A stretch of 64,000 bases of DNA from Closterium sp. NIES-65 (GCA_948144175.1 CANXME010002585.1:117539-181538), one strand, 5' to 3'; counted from the first letter of the stretch, positions 1 to 10,680 are shown. Notes: generated by a model from the sequence alone, not told the origin. Numbers and translations: made by a program.

Positions 1-3000
1 GCGCACTCTCACCCCCAGTGTCCGCGCGACCAGCACCAGCTCCCGGACGACAAGAGTCCTCTGCACCCACCGGGTCAGCTCCAACTCCAGAACCAGAAAC
101 TCCAGCTCCAACTCCAGCTCCAGCCCCAGCACCCCCAGAACCAGAAACTCCAGTGCCAACTCCAGCTCCAACTCCAGCTCCAACTCCAGCTCCAACTCCA
201 CCACCCCCAGAACCAGAAACCGGTACAGGAACAGGCGCAGCACCAACCTCTCGAGAGCTAGCACCTGCGGCACGCTGCGAGGAGGACTGTGGGGAGGGAG
301 GCTGTACCGGAGAGGCTACCGAAGGAGGAGGGGTAGCCTGGGACACACCCGACGGGGCTGGACCAGGGGGGGGAGGCTGTACCGGGGGAACAGGAGGGGG
401 AGCGGCAGTCAGGAAGAGGGGGGGAGGAGGAACCTGGAGACCTCGACTGGGGTACCTGACGTAGTACGGAGTGGACTCCTCGAAACGGACGTCACGGGAG
501 TCAAAGAACCGGTGAGAGGGAGGGTGGTAAAAGGTGAAGTCAGAGGAGTCCTCAGGGAAACCAAGGAAGACATAGGGGACGGCACGAGGCGAGAGCTTGT
601 CCGCGGAGGTGTCGCGGACAAGAGCCAAGCACCCCCAGACACGAAACCGCGACGCAACACCAGGGGACCCTGTCCAAAGACTGGTCGGTGAAACCTCTGG
701 TCGAGAGACACGTGGCCAGAGGTTCAGCTGGTGCGCGGCGTACCTGACCGCGTAGGGCCACAGAAAATGGGGGGCACAGGCGTGAGTCAGGGAGGTGCGG
801 GCAATCTCCATGACTAGGCCTATGCGGCGCTCAGCAACCCCATTCTGCTGTGGGGACTCTGGAAGCGTCCAGGACTGACGAATGCCCTGCTCGCGACAGA
901 ATCCAGCGAGAATGCCGGAGCGAAACTCACCCCCACGGTCGGAGTGGAGGCAGCTGACACGACGACCACGAGTGTCCTCGGTGGTGAGCAACCACCTGAT
1001 CAGCGTAGAAGTCACCTCAGACTTCTTCGCCAGAGGGAATACGGTGGTGTAGCGGGAGAAGTCGTCAACGACCACCAGAAAGTAGCGCTCACGCTCAGGG
1101 CCTAGACGAGGGGCGGGGCCCCAGACGTCCAAGTGAAGCGTCTCAAAAGGCTCGGTGGCTGGACGAAGGGAGGAGGAGTGAGGGGCGGCGCGCAGCCGAC
1201 CCTCGACGCAGGGACCACACGGCGGCGCAAGCGAAGGCGGCAGCGACGGCAAGACACGTGGGAGGCCTAGGACAAGACGCTGACTAGACATAGCGCGCAG
1301 ACGAGGAAGGGACGGGTGCCCCATCCGGTGGTGCCACAGAACGGTGGGGTGGGCAAGCGACCGGCAGGAGCACGACGCAGCGACTGGAGCAGACGTAGGA
1401 ACCTGACACGACACAGACACCTGGGGGGACGAAGCAACCTGGTGAGACGCGGGGACCCGAACGGGGGGGGGAACCGGGGGCAGTGGCAGTAGGGGCGGCT
1501 GCTGGTGCGACCGCTGGTGCAGCTGCTGCTGCTGCTGCTGCTGCTGCGGCTGCGGCTGCTGCTGCGGCTGCTGCTGCGGCGCACGCGGGCCAGTGTGAAG
1601 AGTGTAGAGACCTGAGCCCGGCTCAGCAGTAAAGGTAGCAAGAGGCTGGTAAGAGTCTCCGTCAACACACACCGCAGTCTCTCCAGAAGGCTCAAACCAC
1701 ACACCCACGTGCTGACTCACGAGGGGTCGCACGCCCACCAAGTTCCGGGAGAACGAGGGGACGTGAAACCCAGTGAGAGACCCGGAGGGAGCAGCAGGAC
1801 ACGGTAAAGTGGTAGTGTGACGTGCAGTGACTGGTCCCGTAGTGGGATCAGCCAAAGCCACAGAAACAGGCGCAGGAAGTGGTGTAAGTGTCGTGCTGTC
1901 CCGGAAGAAGCAGTGTGAGGCTCCAGAGTCCAGCGTGAACGACAGCGAAGCGTCCTCTGAGGTAGTCGCTGGTCTAGAGTCTACACAAGAACCTACACTA
2001 GCAACAGGCAACTGAGCAAGACTAGCACCTAAGCTAACAACACCAGAGTAAACAGAGTCAGAAACACTAGAGTCAACAACAGCATACATAGCATGAGGAG
2101 CACCAATCAGATCAACTAACTGCTCAGCAGACATGCCCCACAGAGCGGAGCCGTAGCGCTGAACCAGAGGAAGCCAGTCAAGAGCAGGACCGCCAACCCC
2201 GTAGGCCAACCGGACCGTGTCAGTGAGCTGAGCAAAGCACTGACCAGGGGGGTGAAAGCGGCCACAAGGGTGGCCCCGACGAGGACCTGTCAGAACCTGA
2301 TAGGTGCAGGGAGGGTAAGAAGCACCGCGCTGGGGCTGACGCAGCCCCGACCCCGGAGCCAGCTGCTGACGCTGCTGCTGCTGAGGCTGGCGGGAGGAAA
2401 GGGGCTGCTGCTGCTGCTGAAGGTGCTGCTGACGCTGAGCCTGGTACCACGCCGCTGCTCCACCTAGCGGGGTCGGCAGTACAGGAGGCGACTGACGAGC
2501 TCGGGGGTCGCCGCCACCAGCAGGCGCAGTGGAGTCACCAGCCGCTGCACGAGGGGTCTCTCCAGACGCTGCACTCCCACCACCGCCAGTCGCAACAGCA
2601 CCCCCACTACCTCCGCTACCTCCACCTCCACCTCCACCAGAACTACCTTTCTTGCCCCCCTTGCCGCGGGACCGCGACGCAGTCGTAACAGCAGCCGCAG
2701 TCGCGTCAGTAGCGGCAGTGGCGAGAGAGGCAGTGAAGGTGGGTAACTGCGGGACTGTGCACCCGTGGAAGAGTGGGGGGGACACAGTACCAGAGGCGGC
2801 AGCTACCGAGCGAAGGTTGCTCTCGACGTCCTTGAGTGCAGACTCAAGGACCTCGATAGTCAGCTCACTAGGGTGCTTCAGCAGAAGCGCGTCACGAACG
2901 GAGGCTAGGCGGCCAGGGAGGCTAGTGGCGATGAAATAGACAGTAATCGCCATGGGGGGAGGAAGCAGTGCAAGCTGTGCCTCAGTGCAAGCAGCGCGGT

Positions 3001-3472
3001 AACTAGCGTCGAGCGAGCGGAGGTGAGCGATCAAGTCAGCAGAGCGCTCAAACGAGGCGAGATCAGGAAACAGGAACGGGAGGAAAAGACGGCCAAGAGA
3101 GACAGTAGCGGGAGTAGAGTAGCGGGCCTTAATCGCAGTGAGGTACGCAGCAGCAGTGCGAACCTGAGTAAAGTGGACCTCCTCTGACTCAGGGAGGAGG
3201 CTGCTGAGTGCGATGCAGGCCGCAGCGTCACGCGACGTCCAAGCCGTCCGGTCAGCGCGCTGACGGGCAAAGCGAGCCGTAGCAGCGTCGTCAGGGGCAG
3301 AGCCTAAAGCTGTAGGCTCGGGGGGCTCGGGGAGGTCACCAGTAGCGTGCGACCAGAGGGTCTCGCCCCCCTGGACCTGACTCTCTAACAGACGACGAGC
3401 GCGAAGAAGCCAGACGGAAAAGTCAAGTGGTCTACCGTCAGCGTCGAAACGAAGAACTCGCGGAGTCGCCAT
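1..3472 (-). CDS. Copia-1 gag-pol polyprotein, N-terminal 1157 codons, partial
   Basis: The start codon at 3472 opens a reading frame in which I find no stop down to base 1. The frame checks at 3472, 1933, 1063, 418 and 10. Order: gag resembling the UBN2/DUF4219 class (about residues 1-270); a Gly-rich stretch; a Gln-rich stretch; a Cys-His motif of form C-x(12)-C-x3-H-x5-C near residue 405; the protease motif DSGAS near 515-519; another Gln-rich stretch; a pre-integrase HxxxGHP block near 710; and an integrase core (about 780-885) with LDVWGP, HSDRGGEF and NGVAERR carrying the D, D and E catalytic positions. A Val/Gly/Ala-rich linker with a 12-bp period (about 60-235) precedes the missing reverse transcriptase. 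Lack of stops suggests a young, possibly active element. It acts in cytoplasmic virus-like particles and, after reverse transcription, in the nucleus. Confidence 0.85.
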   Translation of the reverse strand, partial: MATPRVLRFDADGRPLDFSVWLLRARRLLESQVQGGETLWSHATGDLPEPPEPTALGSAPDDAATARFARQRADRTAWTSRDAAACIALSSLLPESEEVHFTQVRTAAAYLTAIKARYSTPATVSLGRLFLPFLFPDLASFERSADLIAHLRSLDASYRAACTEAQLALLPPPMAITVYFIATSLPGRLASVRDALLLKHPSELTIEVLESALKDVESNLRSVAAASGTVSPPLFHGCTVPQLPTFTASLATAATDATAAAVTTASRSRGKGGKKGSSGGGGGGGSGGSGGAVATGGGGSAASGETPRAAAGDSTAPAGGGDPRARQSPPVLPTPLGGAAAWYQAQRQQHLQQQQQPLSSRQPQQQQRQQLAPGSGLRQPQRGASYPPCTYQVLTGPRRGHPCGRFHPPGQCFAQLTDTVRLAYGVGGPALDWLPLVQRYGSALWGMSAEQLVDLIGAPHAMYAVVDSSVSDSVYSGVVSLGASLAQLPVASVGSCVDSRPATTSEDASLSFTLDSGASHCFFRDSTTLTPLPAPVSVALADPTTGPVTARHTTTLPCPAAPSGSLTGFHVPSFSRNLVGVRPLVSQHVGVWFEPSGETAVCVDGDSYQPLATFTAEPGSGLYTLHTGPRAPQQQPQQQPQPQQQQQQQQLHQRSHQQPPLLPLPPVPPPVRVPASHQVASSPQVSVSCQVPTSAPVAASCSCRSLAHPTVLWHHRMGHPSLPRLRAMSSQRLVLGLPRVLPSLPPSLAPPCGPCVEGRLRAAPHSSSLRPATEPFETLHLDVWGPAPRLGPERERYFLVVVDDFSRYTTVFPLAKKSEVTSTLIRWLLTTEDTRGRRVSCLHSDRGGEFRSGILAGFCREQGIRQSWTLPESPQQNGVAERRIGLVMEIARTSLTHACAPHFLWPYAVRYAAHQLNLWPRVSRPEVSPTSLWTGSPGVASRFRVWGCLALVRDTSADKLSPRAVPYVFLGFPEDSSDFTFYHPPSHRFFDSRDVRFEESTPYYVRYPSRGLQVPPPPLFLTAAPPPVPPVQPPPPGPAPSGVSQATPPPSVASPVQPPSPQSSSQRAAGASSREVGAAPVPVPVSGSGGGGVGAGVGAGVGAGVGTGVSGSGGAGAGAGVGAGVSGSGVGADPVGAEDSCRPGAGAGRADTGGESA

Positions 3473-3589
3473 AGTGAGAACTAACGCGAACAAACAGGCG
3501 AGTAACAACCGGGGAGAAGAGGCAAATTAGGGTTCAGGTGGGAAGGGGACTCAGTCGCAGCGGAAGAGCGGGCTAGGGCGACGGGCCAG

Positions 3590-3950
3590 GGCGTAGGGTA
3601 GGGCGACGGGCTAGGGCGTAGGGTAGGGCGACGGGCCAGGGCGTAGGGTAGGGCGACGCGACGGGGCAGGGCGACGCGACGGGGCAGGGTGACGGGACGG
3701 GGCAGGGCGACGCGCCGGGCCAGGGCGACGGGACGGGGCAGGGCGACGCGACGGGACAGGGCGACGGGACGGGGGGGAAAGGGCGGGCACGACGTGACGG
3801 GGGGAACGGGCGCGACGCGACGGGGGGAAAGAGCGCTAGGCGACGGGGGGAAAGGGCGCGATGCGACGGGGGGGGGGGGAAAGGGCGCTAGGCGACGGGG
3901 AGAAAGGGCGCTAAGCGACGGGGGAGAGGGCGCTAGGCTCGGTACTAGGC
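3590..3950 (-). repeat. GC-rich tandem repeat in the Copia-1 leader
   Basis: The plus strand shows many variants of a short unit around GGGCGACGCGACGGGGCA, then CGACGGGGGGAAAGGGCG, between the primer-binding site and the gag start. Short ORFs here are by-products of the periodicity. The related copias at 17640-18480 and 58740-59850 have minisatellites at the same place with quite different units. Confidence 0.8.
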
Positions 3951-4057
3951 GCGGTAACAACGGAACCGGTACGAACGAGAGGTAGGATCAGGCTCGGGAG
4001 GGACGAACGGAGAACGGAGGAACGAGATCCCACAAGATCCTAACCTAGCTGATACCA

Positions 4058-4167
4058 TGTCAAAATGAGGAATGATGATGCCATTGATGTTGGTTGGGGT
4101 ATATATAACAAACCCTAACTTCTGTACCCCCTAAGACAAACCTCACTACAGGCTACAACATTTGACA
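4058..4167 (-). repeat. Copia-1 5' LTR (110 bp) with adjacent primer-binding site
   Basis: On the minus strand it begins TGTCAAATG and ends TTTTGACA, so TG..CA ends are present. The primer-binding site TGGTATCAGC follows immediately (4057 downward), matching the usual plant copia tRNA-iMet site for its first nine bases. The internal words GTAGTGAGG and AGGGTTTG recur in the other short-LTR copies in this window. Confidence 0.85.
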
Positions 4168-4247
4168 GTTCGCTCATGCCTTCGCTCATTTGTATTCTTG
4201 CTTCGTTAGTGCAAGTCTCGTTCGTTCACTCAATTGCACTCGTAAGA
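4168..4247 (+). repeat. Gypsy-1 5' LTR remnant (last 80 bp)
   Basis: It starts GTTCGCTCATGCC and closely matches 9369-9448 at the end of the 3' LTR. It ends TAAGA where the 3' LTR has TAACA, so the terminal dinucleotide has mutated. The primer-binding site TTGGTATTCAGAGCC follows one base later. Confidence 0.88.
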
Positions 4248-4428
4248 CTTGGTATTCAGAGCCTACGATCTCATCTCGGACCGCATCCACACCTTCGCTT
4301 CCCACTATCTCAATTTTTGGGGGGGGTAGACGTCTCTCAGCGACACAGCACCGCCGCTCGTAGTGCTCTCTCGAAAGCACGCACGGCCACGACCGAGGCT
4401 CTCGCTGAGCTTGCCCGACACCCCCGCC

Positions 4429-5607
4429 ATGGCCGATTTCAATCTCGCCACGTTGACGCAGGAGCAACTCGATCGTCTCGTGCGTCAATTGGAGGATTCG
4501 GCGCTCGAAATTGCGACTCTCACGGCGGAACGTGACTCCGCCCGTCAACAGTCAACGGTGAACGCACCGACGACATCACACGCACCAACCAATGCACCTG
4601 CACATTCGGAGGAGCCCATCGTCATCTCATCCGGCACACCAACGCAACACAACAGCACGGGACAACGCTCAGGCGCAGCCAGTGACGGCGCAGCCCAACC
4701 GATGCCCGGCATGGGAGGGAACAGGAGCGCATTAAGCCCACGGGAGCCCCGAGAAGCCCGTCGGCACGTGGAGTTTGCGGCGACAAGTGGCGAGAACGCC
4801 ATGATGGCCCCAATGCCACTCAAGCCGCAACGCCCGCCCTGCTTCGACCCAAGCCAACGCGGCGGCCCGACAGTTCAATCGTGGGTCTTCACGATGAATG
4901 TGTTTTTCGACGCCAACTACGTCGAGTCGGACGCCGCCAAGATCCGGTATGCGGTTTCACTACTCAGGGGCCCCGCCATGGACTGGTGGCGAGTCATTGT
5001 GACGTCGCCGCGCGCCTACGAGCCACCGTCGCACGAGGAAGGGCCCTCGGGTCCAGCTGTTACCTGGAGTTCGTTCTGCGAAACCGCCCAATACAGCACG
5101 TGGGATGCGTGGTGCGCAGGGCTTCGGGCGCGCTTTGAGCCGATCGCGGCCTCGATTTCGGCGCTTCAGAGACTGCGCACTCGGCGCCAGCTCGGGTCAG
5201 TTCAAGACTACACCAGCGGGTTTCTCGCACTTTGCGAACAGGTCGGCTACATGCACGAGGCGGAGCGGGTGGACCGTTACGTCGGAGGGCTGAAGCCGGA
5301 CATCTCGCACGAGATAATGCTACGCGGGCTCTCGAATTTCAACGAGATCCTCGCGCTCGCCGAGAAAATCGATATCCTACGCCGACCGAGACCGGGTTCC
5401 TATTACGGACATCGTCCTCGGGGACCGACCGAGCACGCCACTGTACATGCCGTCGCAGCAAATGCAGTTGCCGCGCCGTTTAGAGGGCGTTGCTTTGCTT
5501 GCAACCGGCCGGGCCATCGCAAGAACGAATGTCCAGAGGAGCTGAGGCGTCGAGGAGCAGAGAAGGGGAGGGAGTCTCAGAGGCAGGGAAACGCCAGCAG
5601 TCTGTAG
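4429..5607 (+). CDS. Gypsy-1 gag polyprotein (392 aa)
   Basis: The start at 4429 (MADFNLATLTQ) is chosen over the upstream in-frame ATG at 4363. The reason is that Gypsy-2 begins with the same motif at 10136, while the upstream 22 codons match leader sequence. The N-terminus is a Glu/Leu-rich predicted coiled coil, followed by a Pro/Ser/Thr-rich linker and then a capsid-like retrotransposon gag domain (about residues 150-310) with the motif TWDAWCAGLRARFE. Near the end is one CCHC zinc knuckle, CFACNRPGHRKNEC (about 358-371), which binds RNA for packaging. The frame ends at TAG 5605-5607. Pol lies in the -1 frame and overlaps, so Gag-Pol would need frameshifting. Gag itself is intact. Confidence 0.88.
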   Translation: MADFNLATLTQEQLDRLVRQLEDSALEIATLTAERDSARQQSTVNAPTTSHAPTNAPAHSEEPIVISSGTPTQHNSTGQRSGAASDGAAQPMPGMGGNRSALSPREPREARRHVEFAATSGENAMMAPMPLKPQRPPCFDPSQRGGPTVQSWVFTMNVFFDANYVESDAAKIRYAVSLLRGPAMDWWRVIVTSPRAYEPPSHEEGPSGPAVTWSSFCETAQYSTWDAWCAGLRARFEPIAASISALQRLRTRRQLGSVQDYTSGFLALCEQVGYMHEAERVDRYVGGLKPDISHEIMLRGLSNFNEILALAEKIDILRRPRPGSYYGHRPRGPTEHATVHAVAANAVAAPFRGRCFACNRPGHRKNECPEELRRRGAEKGRESQRQGNASSL

Positions 5608-5639
5608 AAATTGGGCCAACTACTGACGAGACTGCCTGC

Positions 5640-8600
5640 TCGCCCAACCACACCGACCCTCACCGAGTCACAGTACCGATTCACGCCATCGATCGGGCTC
5701 GGATGAATAAGGAGGGTACAGCGACGGATTGCCCGGTACTGATCTACGGGAAAATACAGGGAGCAGCTGTGAAGATCTTCATTGACGGAGGAGCAAGCCA
5801 CAGCTTAGTTAATACCGCAACCGCACGAAAATTACAGTTAACGCTTAACCGATGTTTACCTGAGATAGATGCACGCTTAGTCGACGGCACGCCCCTGGCC
5901 ATACGGGAAAAGGTGGAGCGCGTAAAAGTCCGCTGCGGGGGGAACTTCGGGTTTACACAGGAAATGCTCGCGACGACACTGGATGGGCACGACATTTTAT
6001 TGGGACGTGATTGGCTGCGACGGTACAACCCACGGATCGACTGGACGACGGGGAGCTGCACAGTACGGAGTAGTGGTAACTGGGTCGTTCTACCTCGCTG
6101 GCAGCCACCCGAATCTTCGACGGTCCAAGTCAACGCTATCACGATGAAACGGGTTGTCGCTGCTGGAGCTGACGTGTACGCAGTGGATATCGCACTCGTA
6201 GAAAAAGATGAGCAGCCGGGTGATTTGGAGAAACTGCTGGCGGCTGTACCGACCGAACTACAGGCACTACTGAAACGGTTCCCGGGGATATTTCCGGATG
6301 ATTTACCACAGGGACTGCCACCTCAGCGGGCGTACGACCATAGGATCGAGTTAGAACCGGGGGCACAACCAACTGTACAGCGGCAATTTCGACTGACACA
6401 GCCCGAGCTCGACGAGTGCAGTTAGATTACCTGTTAGAGAAGCAGTTTATCCGACCGAGCTCGTCACCGTTCGCCGCACCGATACTGTTCACACCGAAAA
6501 AAGACGGAGGGTTCCGCATGTGCATCGACTACCAAGCGCTTAACAGGGTAACAGTCAAATCGCGATACCCCATCCCCCGCGCCGACGAACTGATCGACCA
6601 ACTGCGAACAGCACGAGTCTTTTCGAAAATAGATTTACGGGGAGGTTACCATCAGATTCGGGTCGAACCATCGGACTGCGCCAAAACAGCATTTAGGACT
6701 AGGTATGGGTCATTCGAGTATACAGTAATGCCATTCGGGCTGACGAACGCGCCTGCGACATTTCAGATGACCATGAACGAGGCGTTTAGACCACTTTTAG
6801 ATAAATGCGTGATAGTTTACCTGGACGATATTCTAGTTTACAGCCGGGATAAGCAACAACACTTAGTGGATCTTGAAGCAGTTTTTAAGGTTTTGGAGGA
6901 ACATCGGCTACTCACCAAGGGCTCCAAGTGCGAGTTTTTTCGGGACAGGCTAGAGTTTTTGGGTCACGTCATTTCGGAGGCTGGGGTTGAGATTGACCCA
7001 AAGAAGCTGGATACGGTAAAAGCGTGGCGCCCCCCGACGAACATTACGGAACTGCAGAGTTTTTTAGGTTTTGTTAATTACGTTCGACGGTTCGTGCCCG
7101 ACATGGCACGTTTAACAGCCCCACTCACTGATTTACTGTGTAAGGGGGTCGCTTTTACGTGGGGGGAGAAAGAGCATGCTGCCTTCTCTGCCCTGAAAAA
7201 CGTTCTCTGTTCACCACCCGTTCCACGCATCGCTGATCCCCACCGCCCTTTCGAAGTGGTTACCGACGCAAGTGACACCGCCATCGGAGCTGTACTGTTA
7301 CAGGACTTCGGCGACGGCCTCCAACCCATCGCCTACGAATCACGCAAACTACATCCGCCTGAGCGAAATTACCCGATACACGACCGCGAAATGCTCGCGA
7401 TCGTGCACGCATTCAAAGTGTGGCGCTGCTACTTGACCGGCGCAGACGTGACAGTACGGACAGACCATCGATCTCTACAGTACCTCCGCGCACAGCCCCA
7501 CCTCAACCCACGACAGATTCGATGGCTCGATTTCCTCGAGTCGAATTTTCACTATACGGTCACATACAAAAAAGGAGCCTCGAATATCGCCTACGCACTG
7601 ACCCGCCCCACTGCCCAGATCCACGCGATACTACTCGCCCAGACCAGCCCGCTACTGACAGGCCTATTTACCCACGGATATCAAACAGACCCGTTCTTTA
7701 CAGGAGGCAACTCACAGCAATTCGCAGCGGCAAAAGGAGTCTATTACGTAAAAGCTGGAACCGACCGCATCTGGGTACCAGGATACACGCTACTGCGGGA
7801 ACTACTGTTACAGGAAGCACACGACGGAGTTACCTCGGGACATTTCGGGGTAGAAAAAACACGGCAGCAGCTGCAGCGGTATTACTACTGGCCAGAAATG
7901 TTGACTGATGTGCAACGACACGTGGCATCGTGTCCCACTTGCCAGCTCATGAAGTTAAGCAGGAAGCGGCCGGCGGGACAATTGCAACCCATCCCGCCCC
8001 CAGAGCGTGCTTTGCAGCAGGTGACGATGGATTTCGTCACGGGGTTACTAGCTGGGGCGAGTGGGAATGACGCGATCCTGGTCGTCGTCGATCGACTAAC
8101 GAAGATGGCTCATTTCGCAGCATGCAGGAAATCAATCACAGCCGAGGAAACCGCCCGACTCTTCATCACCACCGTCGTTCGATTGCACGGGATACCCGCA
8201 TCGATCATCAGCGACAGGGACACGAAATTTACAAGCAACTTCTGGCGGAACCTGTGGCAGCAGTTCGGCACACGCTTACAGTTCAGTTAATCCTATCACC
8301 CCGAAACCGACGGACAGACGGAACGGACAAATCAGACCATGGAGCAGCTGATTCGAGCCACGTGCGACGATCCGAATACGTGGGAACAGCAGCTGCCACT
8401 CATCGAGTTCGCATACAATAACGCACCATCAGCCACGACGCAACAGTCGCCGTTTTACTTGAATTACGGACAGGACCCAACAGTACCCATGACACCGAAT
8501 CCCGACAACCCCGTCCCACGAGCACAACAGTTCGCCGAGATTCTGCAAGCAGCACGAACCAGGGCAGCAGAAGCAATCAAAAAATCAAACATCATCGCTA

Positions 8601-9088
8601 AACGCAACGCCGATCGCCATCGCAGACCCGTTACTTATCAGCCCGACGACCTCGTTTTACTCGACACTCAGAACCTCCGCCTGCCCATCACTCCAAAACT
8701 TCGCCCTCGATACTGTGGGCCATTTCGAATCAGTCACATGGTTACGCCAGTCACCGCGCACCTCCTCCTCCCTGCTGACTGGTACGTCAGCCCCTCGTTC
8801 CATGTCAGCTTACTTCGCCCTTACGTGCCATCCACCAGCCAACTCCCACGACATCGACCCACCAGCATGACACGACCACCAACCGAACCATTCATCACCC
8901 CCGACAAGATCCTGAGCCACAGAGTTCGCGACCCTCGAGGAGCCCGAAAATTGGAGTTTCTGATCCGCTGGAAAGATCGTACCCCCACCGAGGACAATTG
9001 GGTTCCCCTGGAGAAAGTTGAAAATCACCCCGTCGTCACCGACTACCTGCGTAGCCGCAATTTCCGAGACATCCACGCGCTTTCCTAA
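5640..9088 (+). pseudogene. Gypsy-1 pol: protease-RT-RNase H-integrase-chromodomain, disrupted
   Basis: Protease carries IDGGASHS near 5783-5806. The frame is lost near 6413-6422, where Gypsy-2 has seven more bases between the DEL motif and the RT start, so the upstream frame hits TAG. RT then reads on from 6416 and contains YLDDILVYS (near 6820). RNase H has VTDASD (near 7260). Integrase has an HHCC finger ending CPTCQLMK (near 7935) and the DDE core with MDFVTG and SDRDTKF. An in-frame TAA at 8288-8290 replaces a TCA-type serine codon. After it the same frame resumes to 9088 and ends in a chromodomain-like segment (about 8905-9070) with FLIRWKDRTPTEDNW. Both lesions look like decay of a formerly functional pol. 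Confidence 0.9.
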
Positions 9089-9115
9089 GGAGGACCTCCT
9101 TAGGAGGGGGGGTAG

Positions 9116-9448
9116 TGTAAGGAAATTCCCTTTTCCTTACTTCGCGTCCCTGCTCAACGCGTACATCACTGTAGCACCTCACTCAGCACCGTTACCACTT
9201 GCGACCATCGCATCATTCATCATCCCGCCCTTTTTCGCACATCGCATCCCGACCTCACGGCTCGGCTGGTAACCCGCGTTCCGGACCTACGCTTCGACAC
9301 TTTCCCAACCTCAGTCCCAGGCTCGTCGCGCGACCATTACCGTTACCACTGTAGTTTCGCTATATAATGTTCGCTCATGCCTTCGCTCATTTGTATTCTT
9401 GCTTCGATAGTGCAATTCTCGTTCGTTCACTCAATTGCACTCGTAACA
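9116..9448 (+). repeat. Gypsy-1 3' LTR (333 bp) with polypurine tract
   Basis: It starts TGTAAGGAAATT right after the purine run AGGAGGGGGGGTAG and ends CGTAACA. A TATA-like box TATATAAT lies at 9361-9368, about 80 bp before the LTR end, in the same relative place as in the Gypsy-2 LTRs. Confidence 0.9.
9361..9368 (+). promoter_or_regulatory. TATA-like box in the Gypsy-1 3' LTR
   Basis: TATATAAT is followed about 25-30 bp later by the probable transcription start. The Gypsy-2 LTRs have CATATAAATG at the aligned position (9873-9882 and 19522-19531). Confidence 0.55.
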
Positions 9449-9516
9449 ATTACAAAGTTTTGCCCGCTATAATCCACAAAATCACGTAAATTTATACAGA
9501 TTTTATACGCAACCCC

Positions 9517-9612
9517 GCAATTGTTTGTGTGTTCTGCCCAGGGTAAGGCACATCTGAATTGTCACATCTCTGCTGTTCCTTCCCACGATGCAACACCTTG
9601 ACATGGGTTACC
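9517..9612 (+). repeat. Dispersed repeat R2, copy 1
   Basis: This 200-bp spacer between the two gypsies shares words with 22413-22553 in the same order: GCAAT(T/C)GTTTGTG, TTCTGCCCA, ATCTGAAT, CACGATGCAA, GCAACACCT, GACATGGG. I see no coding potential. It is probably a piece of the original host sequence or of an old unclassified repeat. Confidence 0.55.
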
Positions 9613-9649
9613 TTTTGAGTCGACACAAAAGAGGTGCCTTTTGGTTTCA

Positions 9650-9967
9650 TGTAAGGAATTTTCTCGGCATTCCTTACGGAGCTCGACTACATCACGTACA
9701 GCAACAGCTGTTGTTCGCCCGTTACTGCTAACGGGACTTCGCCAACTTCGCGCGCACTGTTTTGCCAAACCTTGCACTGCTGGCCCGGCCGTGTCGGCCT
9801 ACGCTTCGGTTCTAGCCCGAGCCTCGCTGCAATAGCTAGCTCGCACGCATTGCGTTACCGTTTGCATGTTCGCATATAAATGTTCGCTCATGCCTACGCT
9901 CACATCTTCGTACTCGTTTGACACCTTAGTGCAATTCTCGCTACTTCGATTCATTGCACCCGTAACA
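9650..9967 (+). repeat. Gypsy-2 5' LTR (318 bp)
   Basis: It begins TGTAAGGAATTTTC and ends CCGTAACA. A TATA box TATAAA is at 9875-9880. The next bases are C and then the primer-binding site TTGGTATTCAGAGCC. Confidence 0.92.
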
Positions 9968-10502
9968 CTTGGTATTCAGAGCCCCTTTCTTTCGGACCGC
10001 GCATCTCCGCACCCCAGGAAATCACTCAAAGGGACTCACGCACCTTAGCACCTAGGAGCCGCTGTCCTCGCGTTCTCTCGTAAACGCGTGCAGCCATGTC
10101 TGCGCCTAGACTAAGACGAGCCGACACCCTTCGAAATGGCCGAGCACATCGATATCACGACTCTCACGCAGGAGCACTTGAACGATTTGCTGCGACAAAT
10201 CCGCGAGAGCGCCGAGGAAATCGCGACGCTGACGGCAGAACGCTTGTCAGTGCAAAATGACCTCATACGAGCACAACAAGCACAATCTCAAGCAACCTGC
10301 GAGCGCGGCCAGTGATGGCGTCGTCTGCCCCGACGGAGACGATGACCACGGCACGACACACCCCGAAGCGACGAATGCGGCCCGAAGCCAGCCACGCGCC
10401 ACAATTTCGGCACCAACCGACGGTTCGGCACTTCCGTCACCGATGCCGCTGAAGCCGCAGCGTCCGCCATGCTTCGATCCTAGCCAACGTGGTGGTCCTA
10501 CC

Positions 10503-10680
10503 TGTGAGAGTAGTAGGTATAGTGAGGAGCCATAGCTAGGGTTTACCTAGCTAGGCAAGAGAGAATTAGGCAAAAGAGGGGATTGGCTAGAAAGAAGGGA
10601 GGTACAAATAGCAAGCCCTAAAAGGGTATACTCACTATTGAGTACCCCACTACAGACTAGACAAGCATTATATTCTGACA
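10503..10680 (-). repeat. LTR (3' LTR in element orientation) of the 1464-bp element
   Basis: It is 178 bp long with TG..CA ends and nearly identical to 11789-11966; a T/A difference occurs in the GGGAGG(T/A)ACAAATAG segment. Confidence 0.92.

Larger units (their letters stand above)
1..4167 (-). mobile_element. Copia-1: Ty1/copia LTR retrotransposon, 5' part, runs off the left edge
   Basis: Read on the minus strand, the element has a 5' LTR (4167-4058), a tRNA-iMet-like primer-binding site, a GC-rich leader with tandem repeats, and a gag-protease-integrase frame that is open to the window edge. Reverse transcriptase, RNase H and the 3' LTR lie outside. It is inserted in the 5' LTR of Gypsy-1: the 80 bp at 4168-4247 match the last 80 bp of the Gypsy-1 3' LTR. 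Copia-1 is therefore younger than Gypsy-1. The other copy of the target duplication (the bases just right of 4167) cannot be seen. Confidence 0.9.
4168..9448 (+). mobile_element. Gypsy-1: chromodomain Ty3/gypsy retrotransposon (chromovirus)
   Basis: The visible parts are the last 80 bp of the 5' LTR (4168-4247), a primer-binding site TTGGTATTCAGAGCC (4249-4263), gag, protease, reverse transcriptase, RNase H, integrase, a C-terminal chromodomain, a G-rich polypurine tract just before 9116, and a 333-bp 3' LTR. The rest of the 5' LTR is displaced beyond the window by Copia-1. Pol order (RT-RH-IN) and the chromodomain place it in Metaviridae, chromovirus branch. One frameshift and one nonsense codon in pol indicate a dead copy. 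Confidence 0.93.
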
